Positions 1 to 8,171 of a stretch of DNA of 43,192 nucleotides are shown here, piece after piece (the first letter of the stretch is position 1; each line of letters starts with the position of its first letter). The notes beneath the pieces were generated by a model. That model saw only the letters and a list, made by a program, of their open reading frames with translations, did no database searches and had not been told where the DNA came from. Position numbers and translations under genes: made by a program. Source of the DNA: Propionivibrio sp. (GTDB lineage: Bacteria; Pseudomonadota; Gammaproteobacteria; Burkholderiales; Rhodocyclaceae); the NCBI RefSeq assembly GCF_017995515.1, contig NZ_JAGOIT010000018.1, positions 1 through 43,192 on the forward strand, given 5' to 3'.

Positions 1-313
1 CGTGATAGATGTCGCGGACAAAGGCGTTCAAGGCCTGGACCCGCTGACGCAGCCCGCGCGAAAGAAACTCCCACTCGCTGGCCGGGATGATGCGCGGAAT
101 GATATCGAACGGAATCAGGCGCTCGGAACCGCCTTCTTCGCCATAAACAGCGAAGGTGATCCCAACCCGGTGAAACAGCGCATCGGCCTCTGCCCGCTTC
201 GCATTGATCTTGCCCGGCGGCATCTCGTTCAGCCAGCGGTAGTAAGCGTCGTAGTGCGACCGGATACCACCACTGGCGTCCTGCATTTCGTTGTAGAACT
301 CCGCAGACTTCAT
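1..313 (-). CDS. Circularly permuted type 2 ATP-grasp protein, N-terminal part (runs off the window)
   Basis: The minus strand reads from ATG at 313 through 104 codons to the window edge without a stop. The product begins MKSAEFYNEM and contains KRAEADALFHRVGITFAVYG followed by RLIPFDIIPRIIPASEW. These blocks are characteristic of the N-terminus of circularly permuted ATP-grasp proteins (formerly DUF404/DUF407), which usually sit in an operon with an alpha-E domain protein and a transglutaminase-like protease. That gene set is thought to make or modify a small peptide; the product is not known. Only about a fifth of the usual length is present. The upstream region carries a sigma-54-type promoter and an NtrC-like site, suggesting expression under nitrogen limitation. 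Family assignment is from recalled motifs; the function is inference. Confidence 0.85.
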   Translation of the reverse strand, partial: MKSAEFYNEMQDASGGIRSHYDAYYRWLNEMPPGKINAKRAEADALFHRVGITFAVYGEEGGSERLIPFDIIPRIIPASEWEFLSRGLRQRVQALNAFVRDIYH

Positions 314-350
314 GGCTCAAGCTCGCTGAGAGAATAAGTGGTGCGTTATC

Positions 351-366
351 AGCGAGAAATGTGCCA
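351..366 (-). promoter_or_regulatory. Sigma-54-type -24/-12 promoter for the ATP-grasp gene
   Basis: The minus strand reads TGGCACATTTCTCGCT. It matches the RpoN consensus TGGCACG-N4-TTGCW at 10 of 12 specified positions, with the GG and GC doublets at exactly the required distance. Transcription would start near 340, giving a leader of about 27 nt before the ATG at 313. Confidence 0.65.
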
Positions 367-418
367 GCTAGTAGTGTATTGTTTTTATGTAGTAATTTTT
401 AATGCGATGGCTGTTGGC

Positions 419-433
419 GAACCAAAGTGGTGC
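419..433. promoter_or_regulatory. NtrC-like enhancer site
   Basis: GAACCAAAGTGGTGC matches the dyad GCACCA-N3-TGGTGC at 11 of 12 positions. Its centre lies about 86 bp upstream of the start point predicted from the sigma-54-type promoter at 351-366, a normal NtrC distance. A weaker GCAC-N9-GTGC dyad at 480-496 could be a second half of the enhancer (about -148). Confidence 0.5.
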
Positions 434-501
434 AAAACAGCCGGTTGCTGTGCATGCAGTGCTACACACTCTGTTTGCGGCACCAACGACGTGTGCCCCC
501 A

Positions 502-524
502 CCAGGCTCACTACATGAGCCTGG
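502..524. repeat. Perfect inverted repeat in the divergent intergenic region
   Basis: CCAGGCTCA and TGAGCCTGG form a 9-bp perfect stem around a 5-nt loop (CTACA). There is no T-run on either side, so it is not a typical terminator. It lies between the NtrC-like site and the promoter of the export operon. Confidence 0.5.
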
Positions 525-534
525 CTGACGATTG

Positions 535-591
535 TTGCTAATCAGGTAACGGGATGGGGTATACTGGGTTCTTCTAATGACCATGTGGTCA
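535..591 (+). promoter_or_regulatory. Promoter and palindromic operator of the HlyD/RbbA/YhhJ operon
   Basis: TTGCTA (535-540) and TATACT (560-565), 19 bp apart, make a plausible sigma-70 promoter starting near 572. Immediately downstream, 578-591 reads TGACCATGTGGTCA, a perfect TGACCA/TGGTCA dyad with a 2-bp centre. Its place just after the start point suggests a repressor site of TetR type; no regulator gene is adjacent. The -35 match and spacing are weak, the dyad is clear. Confidence 0.5.
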
Positions 592-610
592 GTAAAACGA
601 CAGGTGTTTC

Positions 611-1597
611 ATGGACCGCGCACCCCTCGTCAAAATCGTCATTTTCCTGCTCTTCGCGCTGCTCGGTGCGGCCGCGATCTTCTACTTCATGCAGCATCGA
701 AACGCCGGCCTGCCCAGCGGGTTTTCTTCGGGCAACGGTCGCCTCGAGGCCACCGAGGTCGATGTCGCGACGAAGATTGCCGGCCGTCTGAGCGAACTCC
801 TGCCGCGCGAGGGTGACATGCTCGAGGCGGGGGCGGTGCTGGCGCGGCTCGAAGCCGACGACTTGCGCGCCCAGTTGCGCGCGGCCGAGGCGGCGGTGAC
901 GCAAGCGCGGAAGGCGGTGGACGAGGCGCGCGCCGGCGAGCGCAAGTCGCGCAGCGATGTGGCACTGGCCGGCAAGACGCTGAAGCGTTCGCAGAGTCTG
1001 GTCGACAAGGGCTTCATCAGCCGGAACAAGCTGGATACCGACCAGACCGGCATGGAAGGCGCGCTGGCCGGCATGGATCAGGCGCAGAGTCGGGTGGCCG
1101 AGGCCGAAGCGGCGGCTGCGGCGGCCGTGGCGAAGGTGGAAAGCCTGCAAGCGACGTTGAACGACACTTCGCTGAAGGCGCCGATTTCCGGCCGCGTGCT
1201 GTACCGCCTGGCCGAGCCCGGCGAGGTGCTGGCGGCGGGCGGCAAGGCACTGACGCTGCTCGATCTGTCCGACATGTACATGACCATCTACCTGCCGACC
1301 GACAAGGCGGGGCAGGTGGCGCTGAACAGTGAGGCGCGCATCGTGCTCGATGCCATGCCGGGGCAGCCGATTCCCGCCACCGTCGTCTTTGTGGCGGCGA
1401 AGGCGCAATTCACGCCGCGTGAAGTCGAAACGCGCACCGAGCGCGAAAAGCTGATGTTCCGCCTCAAGGTCAAGCCCGACCCGGCCTGGCTGGCGGCGCA
1501 CCGCGACCTGGTCAAGGGTGGCCTCCCGGGTGTCGCCATCGTGCGCCTCGATGCCGATGCGGCGTGGCCGGCCAACCTGCAGATCGACGGAAAGTAA
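611..1597 (+). CDS. HlyD-family periplasmic adaptor (membrane fusion) subunit
   Basis: The 328-residue product has one N-terminal membrane segment (about residues 8-27), a lipoyl/barrel-sandwich half (GRLEATEVDVATKIAGRL), a long Ala-rich coiled-coil hairpin (about 90-185), the second lipoyl half (LKAPISGRVLYRLAEPGE) and a beta-barrel part. This is the layout of YhiI/YbhG-type adaptors that link an inner-membrane ABC exporter to an outer-membrane channel. It is the first gene of an operon with an RbbA-type ATPase/permease (7 bp downstream) and a YhhJ-type permease, as in the E. coli yhiI-rbbA-yhhJ locus. No outer-membrane channel gene is in the window. ATG at 611 follows an ACAGGTG ribosome-binding site. 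Substrate unknown. Confidence 0.9.
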   Translation: MDRAPLVKIVIFLLFALLGAAAIFYFMQHRNAGLPSGFSSGNGRLEATEVDVATKIAGRLSELLPREGDMLEAGAVLARLEADDLRAQLRAAEAAVTQARKAVDEARAGERKSRSDVALAGKTLKRSQSLVDKGFISRNKLDTDQTGMEGALAGMDQAQSRVAEAEAAAAAAVAKVESLQATLNDTSLKAPISGRVLYRLAEPGEVLAAGGKALTLLDLSDMYMTIYLPTDKAGQVALNSEARIVLDAMPGQPIPATVVFVAAKAQFTPREVETRTEREKLMFRLKVKPDPAWLAAHRDLVKGGLPGVAIVRLDADAAWPANLQIDGK

Positions 1598-1603
1598 TCG
1601 GCC

Positions 1604-4342
1604 ATGGACCGCCCGCCGGTCGCCCGTCTTGCCGGCGTCAGCCACCGTTATGGGGCGGTGACGGCGCTGGAGGCGGTCGATCTCGCCTTGCCGGCCGGCT
1701 GCATGGTTGGGCTGATCGGCCCCGACGGCGTCGGCAAGTCGTCCCTGCTGGCGCTGGTATCGGGGGCGCGGCAGTTCCAGACGGGCAAGATCGAGGTGCT
1801 CGGCGGCGACATCGGCGACCGCCATTTCCGCGCGGCCGTGCAGCCGCGCATCGCCTACATGCCGCAGGGACTGGGCAGGAATCTGTACCCGACGCTGTCG
1901 GTGTTCGAGAACGTCGATTTCTTCGGCCGCCTGTTCGGGCAGGGCCGGCGCGAACGCGAGCAGCGCATCGCCGAATTGCTGGCCAGCACCGGCCTCACGC
2001 CGTTTCGTGACCGCCCGGCGGCCAAGCTCTCGGGCGGCATGAAGCAGAAGCTCGGCCTGTGTTGCGCGCTGATCCACGATCCCGACCTGCTGATCCTCGA
2101 CGAGCCGACGACCGGCGTCGATCCGCTATCGCGCCGTCAGTTCTGGGATCTGATCGACAGCATCCGCGCCCGCCGGCCGGGCATGAGCGTGCTGGTGGCG
2201 ACCGCCTACATGGAGGAGGCGGAGCGCTTCGACTGGCTGGTGGCGATGGACGGCGGCCGGGCGATCGGCACCGGCACGCCGGCCGAATTGCGGGCGCAGA
2301 CCGGGCAGGCGACGCTGGACGGCGCCTTCATCCGCCTGTTGCCCGAGGAACGCCGGCGGGCGCACCACGAACTGGTGATTCCGCCGCGCGTCGGCGACGG
2401 CGGCGTTTACGCCATCGAGGCCGACGGGCTGTCGCAGCGTTTTGGCAATTTCACCGCGGTCGACCGCGTCAGCTTCCGGATCGAGCGCGGCGAAATCTTC
2501 GGCTTCCTCGGTTCCAACGGCTGCGGCAAGACGACGACGATGAAGATGCTGACCGGCCTCTTGCCGCCCACCGAGGGCGCGGCGAAGCTGTTCGGCAAGA
2601 CCGTCGATGCACGCGATCTCGACACGCGCAGGCAGGTCGGCTACATGTCGCAATCCTTCTCGCTTTACGGCGAACTGACGGTGCGCGAGAACCTCGACCT
2701 GCATGCGCGGCTCTTCCACCTGCCGGATGACCGGCGCGCGCCGCGCATCGCCGAACTGATGCAGCGCTTCGGGCTGGAACCGCATGCCGACAAGGCGGCG
2801 GCCGACCTGCCGCTCGGCATTCGCCAGCGCCTGTCGCTGGCCGTGGCGGTGGTGCATGCGCCGAAACTGCTGATTCTCGACGAGCCGACCTCCGGCGTCG
2901 ACCCGGTGGCGCGCGACGAATTCTGGGCGCTGCTGGTCGAACTGTCGCGCGGGCAGGGCGTCACCATTTTCATCTCCACGCACTTCATGAACGAGGCCGA
3001 GCGTTGCGACCGCATTTCGCTGATGCACGCCGGCAAGGTGCTGGCCAGCGACACGCCCGCCGGCCTCTGCGCGGCGCGCGGCCAGCCGACGCTGGAGGCG
3101 GCCTTCATCGGCTATCTGGAGGAAGCTACCGGCATTACCGGCGCGCCTGTTGCGGTCGATCCTGAAAAACAGGCAAAAACCACGGTCGACCGTAACAGCC
3201 AAAAAATTGGCCCGAGCGCCTTCAGTCCGCGCCGCCTGCTCGGCTACGCCTACCGAGAGACGCTGGAATTGCGCCGCGACCCGATCCGCCTGGCCTTCGC
3301 CTTGCTCGGCTCGGTGCTGCTGATGTTCGTGCTCGGTTTCGGCATTTCGCTCGATGTCGAAGGCCTGCGCTTCGCCGCGCTCGACCGCGACCAGTCGCCG
3401 GAAAGCCGCGCCTACATCCAGAACATCGCCGGCTCGCGTTATTTCATCGAGCAGCCGGCTATCCTCGAGGATGCCGATCTCGACCGGCGCATGAAAAACG
3501 GCGAACTGGCGCTGGCCATCGACATCCCCGCCGATTTCGGCCGCGATCTGCGGCGCGGCCACTGGCCGGAAATCGGCGTCTGGATCGACGGCGCCATGCC
3601 CTATCGCGGCGAAACCGTGCGCGGCTACCTGCAGGGCATGCACCTGCAATACGTGCAGCAGATCGTTCGCGAGGCGACCGGCGTCGACACCGCCTACCCG
3701 GTCAATATCGTTTCCCGCTATCGTTACAACCAGGATTTCAAGAGCATCTACGCGATGGTGCCGGCGGTGATCCCGATCCTGCTGATCTTCATCCCGGCCA
3801 TCCTGATGGCGCTCGGCGTCGTGCGCGAGAAGGAACTCGGCTCGATCACCAACCTCTACGTGACGCCGGTGACGCGCCTCGAATTCCTGCTCGGCAAGCA
3901 GTTGCCGTACATCATCGTGGCGCTCATCAGCTTCGTGCTGCTGGTCATCCAGTCGCAGCTCATGTTCCACGTGCCGATCAAGGGCAGCCTGCTGGCGCTG
4001 AGTTTCGGGGTTTTTCTGTACGTCATCGCTACCACCGGCTTCGGCCTGCTGATATCGACCTTCACCAGCACGCAGATCGCCGCGCTGTGCGGCACGGCGA
4101 TCCTGACCATCCTGCCGACGGTGAGCTTTTCCGGGCTGACGACGCCGGTCGCGGCGCTGGAAGGGGCGAGCTACTGGATCGGCCAGTTCTTCCCGGCCAG
4201 CTATTTTCTGGTCATCAGTCGCGGCGTGTTTACCAAGGCGCTCGGCTTTGCCGACCTGATTCCGCAGTTCGTCGCGCTGGCTGCATTCATCCCGGTGCTG
4301 ACGCTGGCCTCGGTGGCGCTGTTGCGCAAGCAAGAGAAATAG
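1604..4342 (+). CDS. rbbA: RbbA-type fused ABC transporter: two ATPase domains plus ABC-2 permease
   Basis: The 912-residue protein holds two ATP-binding cassettes and a membrane domain. Cassette 1 has Walker [10 protein letters not shown] (39-47), signature LSGGMKQK and Walker [14 protein letters not shown]. Cassette 2 has Walker [10 protein letters not shown] (about 306-314), a degenerate signature [10 protein letters not shown] and [13 protein letters not shown]. From about residue 560 there is an ABC-2 permease with one membrane helix, a long extracytoplasmic part and a C-terminal group of helices. Length and order match E. coli RbbA (911 aa), described as a ribosome-associated ATPase, although its operon context (HlyD adaptor before, permease after) fits an exporter. 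The stop is 2 bp before the next start codon, so the genes are co-translated. The name rbbA follows architecture and synteny; whether it binds ribosomes cannot be told. Confidence 0.85.
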   Translation: MDRPPVARLAGVSHRYGAVTALEAVDLALPAGCMVGLIGPDGVGKSSLLALVSGARQFQTGKIEVLGGDIGDRHFRAAVQPRIAYMPQGLGRNLYPTLSVFENVDFFGRLFGQGRREREQRIAELLASTGLTPFRDRPAAKLSGGMKQKLGLCCALIHDPDLLILDEPTTGVDPLSRRQFWDLIDSIRARRPGMSVLVATAYMEEAERFDWLVAMDGGRAIGTGTPAELRAQTGQATLDGAFIRLLPEERRRAHHELVIPPRVGDGGVYAIEADGLSQRFGNFTAVDRVSFRIERGEIFGFLGSNGCGKTTTMKMLTGLLPPTEGAAKLFGKTVDARDLDTRRQVGYMSQSFSLYGELTVRENLDLHARLFHLPDDRRAPRIAELMQRFGLEPHADKAAADLPLGIRQRLSLAVAVVHAPKLLILDEPTSGVDPVARDEFWALLVELSRGQGVTIFISTHFMNEAERCDRISLMHAGKVLASDTPAGLCAARGQPTLEAAFIGYLEEATGITGAPVAVDPEKQAKTTVDRNSQKIGPSAFSPRRLLGYAYRETLELRRDPIRLAFALLGSVLLMFVLGFGISLDVEGLRFAALDRDQSPESRAYIQNIAGSRYFIEQPAILEDADLDRRMKNGELALAIDIPADFGRDLRRGHWPEIGVWIDGAMPYRGETVRGYLQGMHLQYVQQIVREATGVDTAYPVNIVSRYRYNQDFKSIYAMVPAVIPILLIFIPAILMALGVVREKELGSITNLYVTPVTRLEFLLGKQLPYIIVALISFVLLVIQSQLMFHVPIKGSLLALSFGVFLYVIATTGFGLLISTFTSTQIAALCGTAILTILPTVSFSGLTTPVAALEGASYWIGQFFPASYFLVISRGVFTKALGFADLIPQFVALAAFIPVLTLASVALLRKQEK

Positions 4343-4344
4343 CC

Positions 4345-5478
4345 ATGCGTCTTGCCACGCTGTCCAACATCTACCGCCTCGGCCTCAAGGAGCTGAAAAG
4401 CCTGGGGGCCGACAAGGTGCTGCTGATCCTCATCTGCTGGGCCTTTTCCGGCGCCATCTACACGGCGGCGACCGGCGCTTCGCAGGAGCTGCGCAATGCG
4501 CCGATCGCGGTGGTCGACGAAGACCAGTCGCCGCTCTCGCGGCGCATCGTCGGTGCGTTTTACCCGCCGTATTTCCGTCCACCGCAGCAGACGACGCTGA
4601 GCGAACTCGATCAGGGCATGGATTCGGGCCGCTACAACTTCACGTTGGTGATTCCGCCCAATTTTCAGCGCGATGTGGAGAAGGGCCGCGCGCCCGATGT
4701 CCAGCTCAATATCGACGCGACGATCATGAGCCAGGCCTTCATCGGCGCCACCTACATCAAGAGCATCGCCCTCGGCGAAGTGAATGAATACCTGACCGGC
4801 ACCCGCGACAGCGCCGCCACGCCGATCAAGCTGACCACCCGCGTGCGCTTCAACCCCAACCTGATCGGCGTCTGGTTCGGCGGCGTCATGGAGGTCATCA
4901 ACAACGTCACCATGCTGACCATCATCCTGGTCGGCGCCGCCTTCATCCGCGAGCGCGAGCACGGCACCATCGAGCATCTGCTGGTGATGCCGCTGACCCC
5001 GTTCGAGATCATGATGGCCAAGATCTGGGCCAACGGGCTGGCGGTTCTGGCGGGCGTCACCTTTGCATTGCTGGTGATGGTGCAGCAGGTGCTGAAAGTG
5101 CCGATTGCCGGCTCGCTGCCGTTGTTCCTGGCGGCAGCGGCCTGCTACCTGTTCGCGGCGGCGTCGATCGGCATCTTCCTCGGCACGCTGGCGCGCTCGA
5201 TGCCGCAGTTCGGGCTGCTCGTCATCCTCTGCATCATCCCGCTGCTGATGCTTTCCGGCGGCGTTTCGCCGCGCGAGAGCATGCCGCCGCTGGTACAGAA
5301 CCTCATGCTGGCCGCCCCGACGACTTACTTCGTGCGCCTGGCCCAGGCCATCCTCTACCGGGGCGCCGGCCTGGACGTGATCTGGCGCGACCTGCTGGCC
5401 ATGATCGGCGTCGGCGCCTGCTTCTTCACGGTGGCGCTGCTGCGCTTCCGCAAGGCGGTGACGCAGACGCAGGTGTGA
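4345..5478 (+). CDS. yhhJ: ABC-2 type transport permease (YhhJ-like)
   Basis: The 377-residue protein starts at ATG 4345, two bases after the rbbA stop; an upstream in-frame extension overlaps rbbA and is not used. It has a helix near the N-terminus (VLLILICWAFSGAIY), a large extracytoplasmic segment, then about five helices in the C-terminal half, with the ABC-2 block REREHGTIEHLLVMPLTP and the SGGVSPRESMP loop. Length and place match YhhJ of E. coli (about 375 aa). It probably pairs with the membrane domain of the RbbA-like protein, so the exporter would have two permease halves and one double ATPase. Confidence 0.88.
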   Translation: MRLATLSNIYRLGLKELKSLGADKVLLILICWAFSGAIYTAATGASQELRNAPIAVVDEDQSPLSRRIVGAFYPPYFRPPQQTTLSELDQGMDSGRYNFTLVIPPNFQRDVEKGRAPDVQLNIDATIMSQAFIGATYIKSIALGEVNEYLTGTRDSAATPIKLTTRVRFNPNLIGVWFGGVMEVINNVTMLTIILVGAAFIREREHGTIEHLLVMPLTPFEIMMAKIWANGLAVLAGVTFALLVMVQQVLKVPIAGSLPLFLAAAACYLFAAASIGIFLGTLARSMPQFGLLVILCIIPLLMLSGGVSPRESMPPLVQNLMLAAPTTYFVRLAQAILYRGAGLDVIWRDLLAMIGVGACFFTVALLRFRKAVTQTQV

Positions 5479-5546
5479 AGCGCATCAGGAATCGTTGATG
5501 TGCATCATGGGCAGGGCCTCGCCCGTTGCCGACAATCAGGCCGGCG

Positions 5547-5565
5547 CGGCGCCCTCATGGCGCCG
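5547..5565. repeat. GC-rich hairpin after yhhJ
   Basis: CGGCGCC and GGCGCCG form a 7-bp stem around CTCAT. It lies between the yhhJ stop and the terminator-like hairpin at 5605-5628. There is no T-run. Confidence 0.4.
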
Positions 5566-5604
5566 TGGCAATTTCGACATGCTTTTCCTCAGACAAGTCT
5601 TCGC

Positions 5605-5628
5605 GACGGCTGCGGCCGCCGTCTTTTT
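5605..5628 (+). terminator. Rho-independent terminator of the export operon
   Basis: GACGGC and GCCGTC pair around a 7-nt GC-rich loop and are followed by five T residues. It is the only intrinsic terminator after the operon. Confidence 0.6.
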
Positions 5629-5655
5629 AACGCGCCATTCGTAACGCGCCATTCG
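5628..5655. repeat. Perfect 14-bp tandem duplication
   Basis: TAACGCGCCATTCG occurs twice in direct succession right after the terminator T-run. It is probably a small slippage duplication; no function is apparent. Confidence 0.6.
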
Positions 5656-5699
5656 GGACAGACCACGGTTTTGGATAATGGGCGCCCCTGTGAGGTGTG

Positions 5700-6617
5700 T
5701 CACCGCTTAGAAGCTGTATTCCCATAGCGCGAAGCGATGAACGAACCGAGTGAGACGAAGACAAGTCCGCTCAACAGCCACCCGGTCAGCGGCTCGCCGA
5801 GCAGTGGTACGGCAACGATGCCGGTGACGATGGGTACGAGGGCGAGGAAGGCGGCGGCGCGTTCGGTGCCGAGCAGGGAGATGGCTTTCAGGTAGGCGAG
5901 CATCGAAAGCACCGTCGCGACGATACCCTGAAACGCGCATTGCAGCACGATCATCGACAGCGGTGCCGCCACCAGTCGTTTCGGCAGCCAGAGGGCGTAG
6001 GCAGGCAGGTACAGTACGGCGGAACCAAGCGCGACGGCGCAGGTGAGCGTCCACGGGGAATAGCCCCAGCGCGTCGCCAGCACGCTGTACACCGCCCAGC
6101 AGATCGAACCCACCAGGATGAGGAAGTCGCCGAGCAGCGCGTCGGGCGATCCGTCGGAGAAGTAGGGCGTGGCCGCGCAGCCGATGCCTGCGGCGATGAA
6201 GAAGAGCCCGATGAGTCGTTTGCGCGACGGGCGCGTGCCGACGATCAGCCACGCGACGGCGCTGATCAGGAAAGGCTGCAGGCCGGAGAGCAGGATGGCG
6301 CCGTGCGCCGCCGGCGCGTATTTGAAGCCGCGATAGACGAGCAGGCAGTAAATGAGGTTGCCGAGCAGCGACAGAATCCACAACCGCCCATCGCACCATG
6401 CGCCCGCTGGCAGCTTGCGCCAGGCGATCGGCAGCAGGACGAGTGATGCGGTTATCAGGCGCAGCGCGATGATGTCGTAGGGCGTCAGCGGGCTCTTGCC
6501 GCCGACGCGCGAGACGAGGGAAAAGCCGGTCCAGGTGACGAGCGTAAAGAATGCGGCGAGGTAGCCGCGCAACAGCAGATTTCTGTCAGGCAAGCGAAAC
6601 TCGGAGTCTGTAATCAA
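5700..6617 (-). CDS. EamA/DMT-family transporter
   Basis: The 305-residue product has ten hydrophobic segments arranged as two EamA repeats, with the typical N-terminal block FTLVTWTGFSLVSRVGG and a repeat-two motif SICWAVYSVLATRW. Such proteins export metabolites or amino acids; the substrate cannot be read from sequence. A stop codon lies directly upstream of the TTG at 6617, so translation starts there (GGTGG about 10 nt upstream) or at a slightly later TTG/CTG. No ATG is available at the N-terminus. A long inverted-repeat element (6626-6725) lies immediately upstream and may have replaced the native promoter region. Confidence 0.85.
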   Translation of the reverse strand: MITDSEFRLPDRNLLLRGYLAAFFTLVTWTGFSLVSRVGGKSPLTPYDIIALRLITASLVLLPIAWRKLPAGAWCDGRLWILSLLGNLIYCLLVYRGFKYAPAAHGAILLSGLQPFLISAVAWLIVGTRPSRKRLIGLFFIAAGIGCAATPYFSDGSPDALLGDFLILVGSICWAVYSVLATRWGYSPWTLTCAVALGSAVLYLPAYALWLPKRLVAAPLSMIVLQCAFQGIVATVLSMLAYLKAISLLGTERAAAFLALVPIVTGIVAVPLLGEPLTGWLLSGLVFVSLGSFIASRYGNTASKR

Positions 6618-6625
6618 TCAAAAGA

Positions 6626-6725
6626 CCACCGCAGAGACATAGAGGCGCAGAGCTTTCGCAGAGAAAACCTTTGAGACCGATGTTTTTCTGTGTGCAACCT
6701 CTGCGTCTCTGTGTCTCTGTAGTTG
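6626..6725. repeat. Long inverted-repeat element, copy 1
   Basis: The left arm is purine-rich (ACCGCAGAGACATAGAGG...) and the right arm is its imperfect complement (...CCTCTGCGTCTCTGTG). The arms are about 40 bp with a loop of about 20 bp. The same family recurs at 24036, 36056 and 42903 in the same orientation. Confidence 0.75.
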
Positions 6726-6735
6726 TCACGGCCAA

Positions 6736-7593
6736 TCAGGCTTTCGGGACCTTCTGGAAGAGACCGCGCAGTGTGCCTTGCAGGTCGGCCGGTAGCAGCA
6801 CCATCTTGGCGTTCGGCGACTCGGCGAGCTTGGTCATGCTGGTGATGTACTTCTCGCCGAGCAGGTAGAGCATCGGCAACTCGTTGTCGCCAAACGACGC
6901 GGTGACCTTGGTGATCGCCTGCGAGGAGGCTTCGGCCAGCATGACCTGCGCTGCGGCGTCGCGCCGCGCCGATTCCAGCCGCGCTTCCGCCGAGAGGATC
7001 ATCGACTGCTTTTCGCCTTCCGCCTTGGTGACCATCGCCTTCCGCTCGCGTTCGGCCGCCGCCTGCAGTTCCATCGCGCGCTGCATCGATTCGGACGGCT
7101 TGATGTCCTGGATTTCGACCGATTTCACGGTCAGGCCCCAGTCCAATGCTTCGTCGGCGACGCCGGCTTTCAGGCGGGCCTTGATCATGTCGCGTTGCGA
7201 AAGGGCGTGGTCAAGCTCCATTTCGCCGACGATCGAACGCAGCGTCGTCATGATCATGTTGCGGATGGCCTCGGAATAGTCCTCGACGCCGTAGACAGCC
7301 TTGACCGGATCGGTGACCTTGATGAAGGCGATGGCGTTGACGACGATCACCGCGTTGTCGCGCGTGATGACTTCCTGTTCCTGCACGTCGAGGATGATGT
7401 CCTTGGTCGTTACCTTGTAGGAGACGGTGTCGAAGTAGGGGATGATGAAGCGCAGGCCGGGTAGCAGCGTCACGCGGTACTTGCCCAGGCGCTGGACGAT
7501 CCATTCCTCGCCCTGCGGGACGATGCGTACGCCTTTGGCGATCGTGATGAGGACGAACGCGAGGAATACCAGGGAGGTGATTGTCATGCCCAT
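6736..7593 (-). CDS. qmcA: SPFH/Band-7 membrane protein (QmcA/stomatin-like)
   Basis: The 285-residue protein has an N-terminal membrane anchor (about residues 4-22) followed by the SPFH core: VPQGEEWIVQRLGKY, LPGLRFIIPYFD and the DNAVIVVNAIAFIKVTDP strand. A charged Ala/Glu-rich coiled coil (AAAERERKAMVTKAEGEK) and a short hydrophobic tail end it. Such proteins form large membrane cages that influence protease access and lipid domains. ATG at 7593 is chosen because AAGGAGA lies 8 nt upstream and it overlaps the stop of the NfeD gene (TAATG). The long upstream extension in the same frame is a shadow within nfeD. The SPFH-NfeD pairing is the usual one. Confidence 0.92.
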   Translation of the reverse strand: MGMTITSLVFLAFVLITIAKGVRIVPQGEEWIVQRLGKYRVTLLPGLRFIIPYFDTVSYKVTTKDIILDVQEQEVITRDNAVIVVNAIAFIKVTDPVKAVYGVEDYSEAIRNMIMTTLRSIVGEMELDHALSQRDMIKARLKAGVADEALDWGLTVKSVEIQDIKPSESMQRAMELQAAAERERKAMVTKAEGEKQSMILSAEARLESARRDAAAQVMLAEASSQAITKVTASFGDNELPMLYLLGEKYITSMTKLAESPNAKMVLLPADLQGTLRGLFQKVPKA

Positions 7594-8033
7594 TACTTCG
7601 TCTCCTTCACTTTGATGAAATTGCCTTCGACGGTGACGATACTCACTCGCGCGCCGGCCTTGATCGCTGTCTCGGCATAACACTCCCAGACGTCCGAGCC
7701 GAGAATCGGCTTCTGGAAGCGCACGTGGCCGCGGATCTCGGGCGTGATGTCGCTGACCAACAGGCCGACCTCGCCAGCGACCGATGCCGCCGATGTGCCG
7801 ACCGAAGTCATGGTGCGCGGCCGGAAATGTCTGAACCAGACGGCGACGAGCACCGTCGATAGTCCCGCCCACAAGAGCAGCTGCGTCGCCAGCGAAAGCG
7901 CGGGGGCAAAGAGCAGCACGATGCCGACGCCGAGCGCGCCGATGCCGAACCACACGATGAAGAAGGCTGGGACGAGCAGTTCGGCCATCGACAGGCACAG
8001 CCCGAGAACCATCCAGTGCCACCATTCGAACAT
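7593..8033 (-). CDS. NfeD-family membrane protein
   Basis: This 146-residue protein has three or four hydrophobic segments in the first 70 residues (MVLGLCLSMAELLVPAFFIVW; IVLLFAPALSLATQLLLWAGL) and a C-terminal OB-fold (VGEVGLL...GHVRFQKPILGSDVWECYAE). That is the short NfeD type lacking the ClpP-like protease domain. It partners the SPFH protein encoded next; the stop and the following start overlap as TAATG, so the two are translationally coupled. Start ATG at 8033 with GGAG upstream. It is divergent from the ClpX-like gene. Confidence 0.9.
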   Translation of the reverse strand: MFEWWHWMVLGLCLSMAELLVPAFFIVWFGIGALGVGIVLLFAPALSLATQLLLWAGLSTVLVAVWFRHFRPRTMTSVGTSAASVAGEVGLLVSDITPEIRGHVRFQKPILGSDVWECYAETAIKAGARVSIVTVEGNFIKVKETK

Positions 8034-8171
8034 GAGAAGACGCTCCGTGGAATCGATACCGGGGAATACCGCAAGGATAGCCCAGAAGCGCCGGGCAGGG
8101 CGCCTTTACGAGAATTTGCGGCAATTCGGATTACCATGGCGCCTTGCCAAATCGCCAACGCTGGAATACCC

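Noticed and set aside
2-337. 111-codon plus-strand frame at the window start
   Set aside because: The opposite strand carries recognisable ATP-grasp motifs, so the plus frame is its shadow.
502-524. Terminator for either flanking gene
   Set aside because: Perfect stem but no T-run, and it lies upstream of both genes, which diverge.
542-2077. Long open frame on the minus strand opposite the HlyD adaptor and RbbA start
   Set aside because: It is antisense to well-supported genes; its composition (Arg/His/Gln-rich) is typical of a high-GC shadow frame.
2126-4333. 735-codon open frame opposite rbbA
   Set aside because: Antisense shadow of the RbbA-type gene; no domain motifs.
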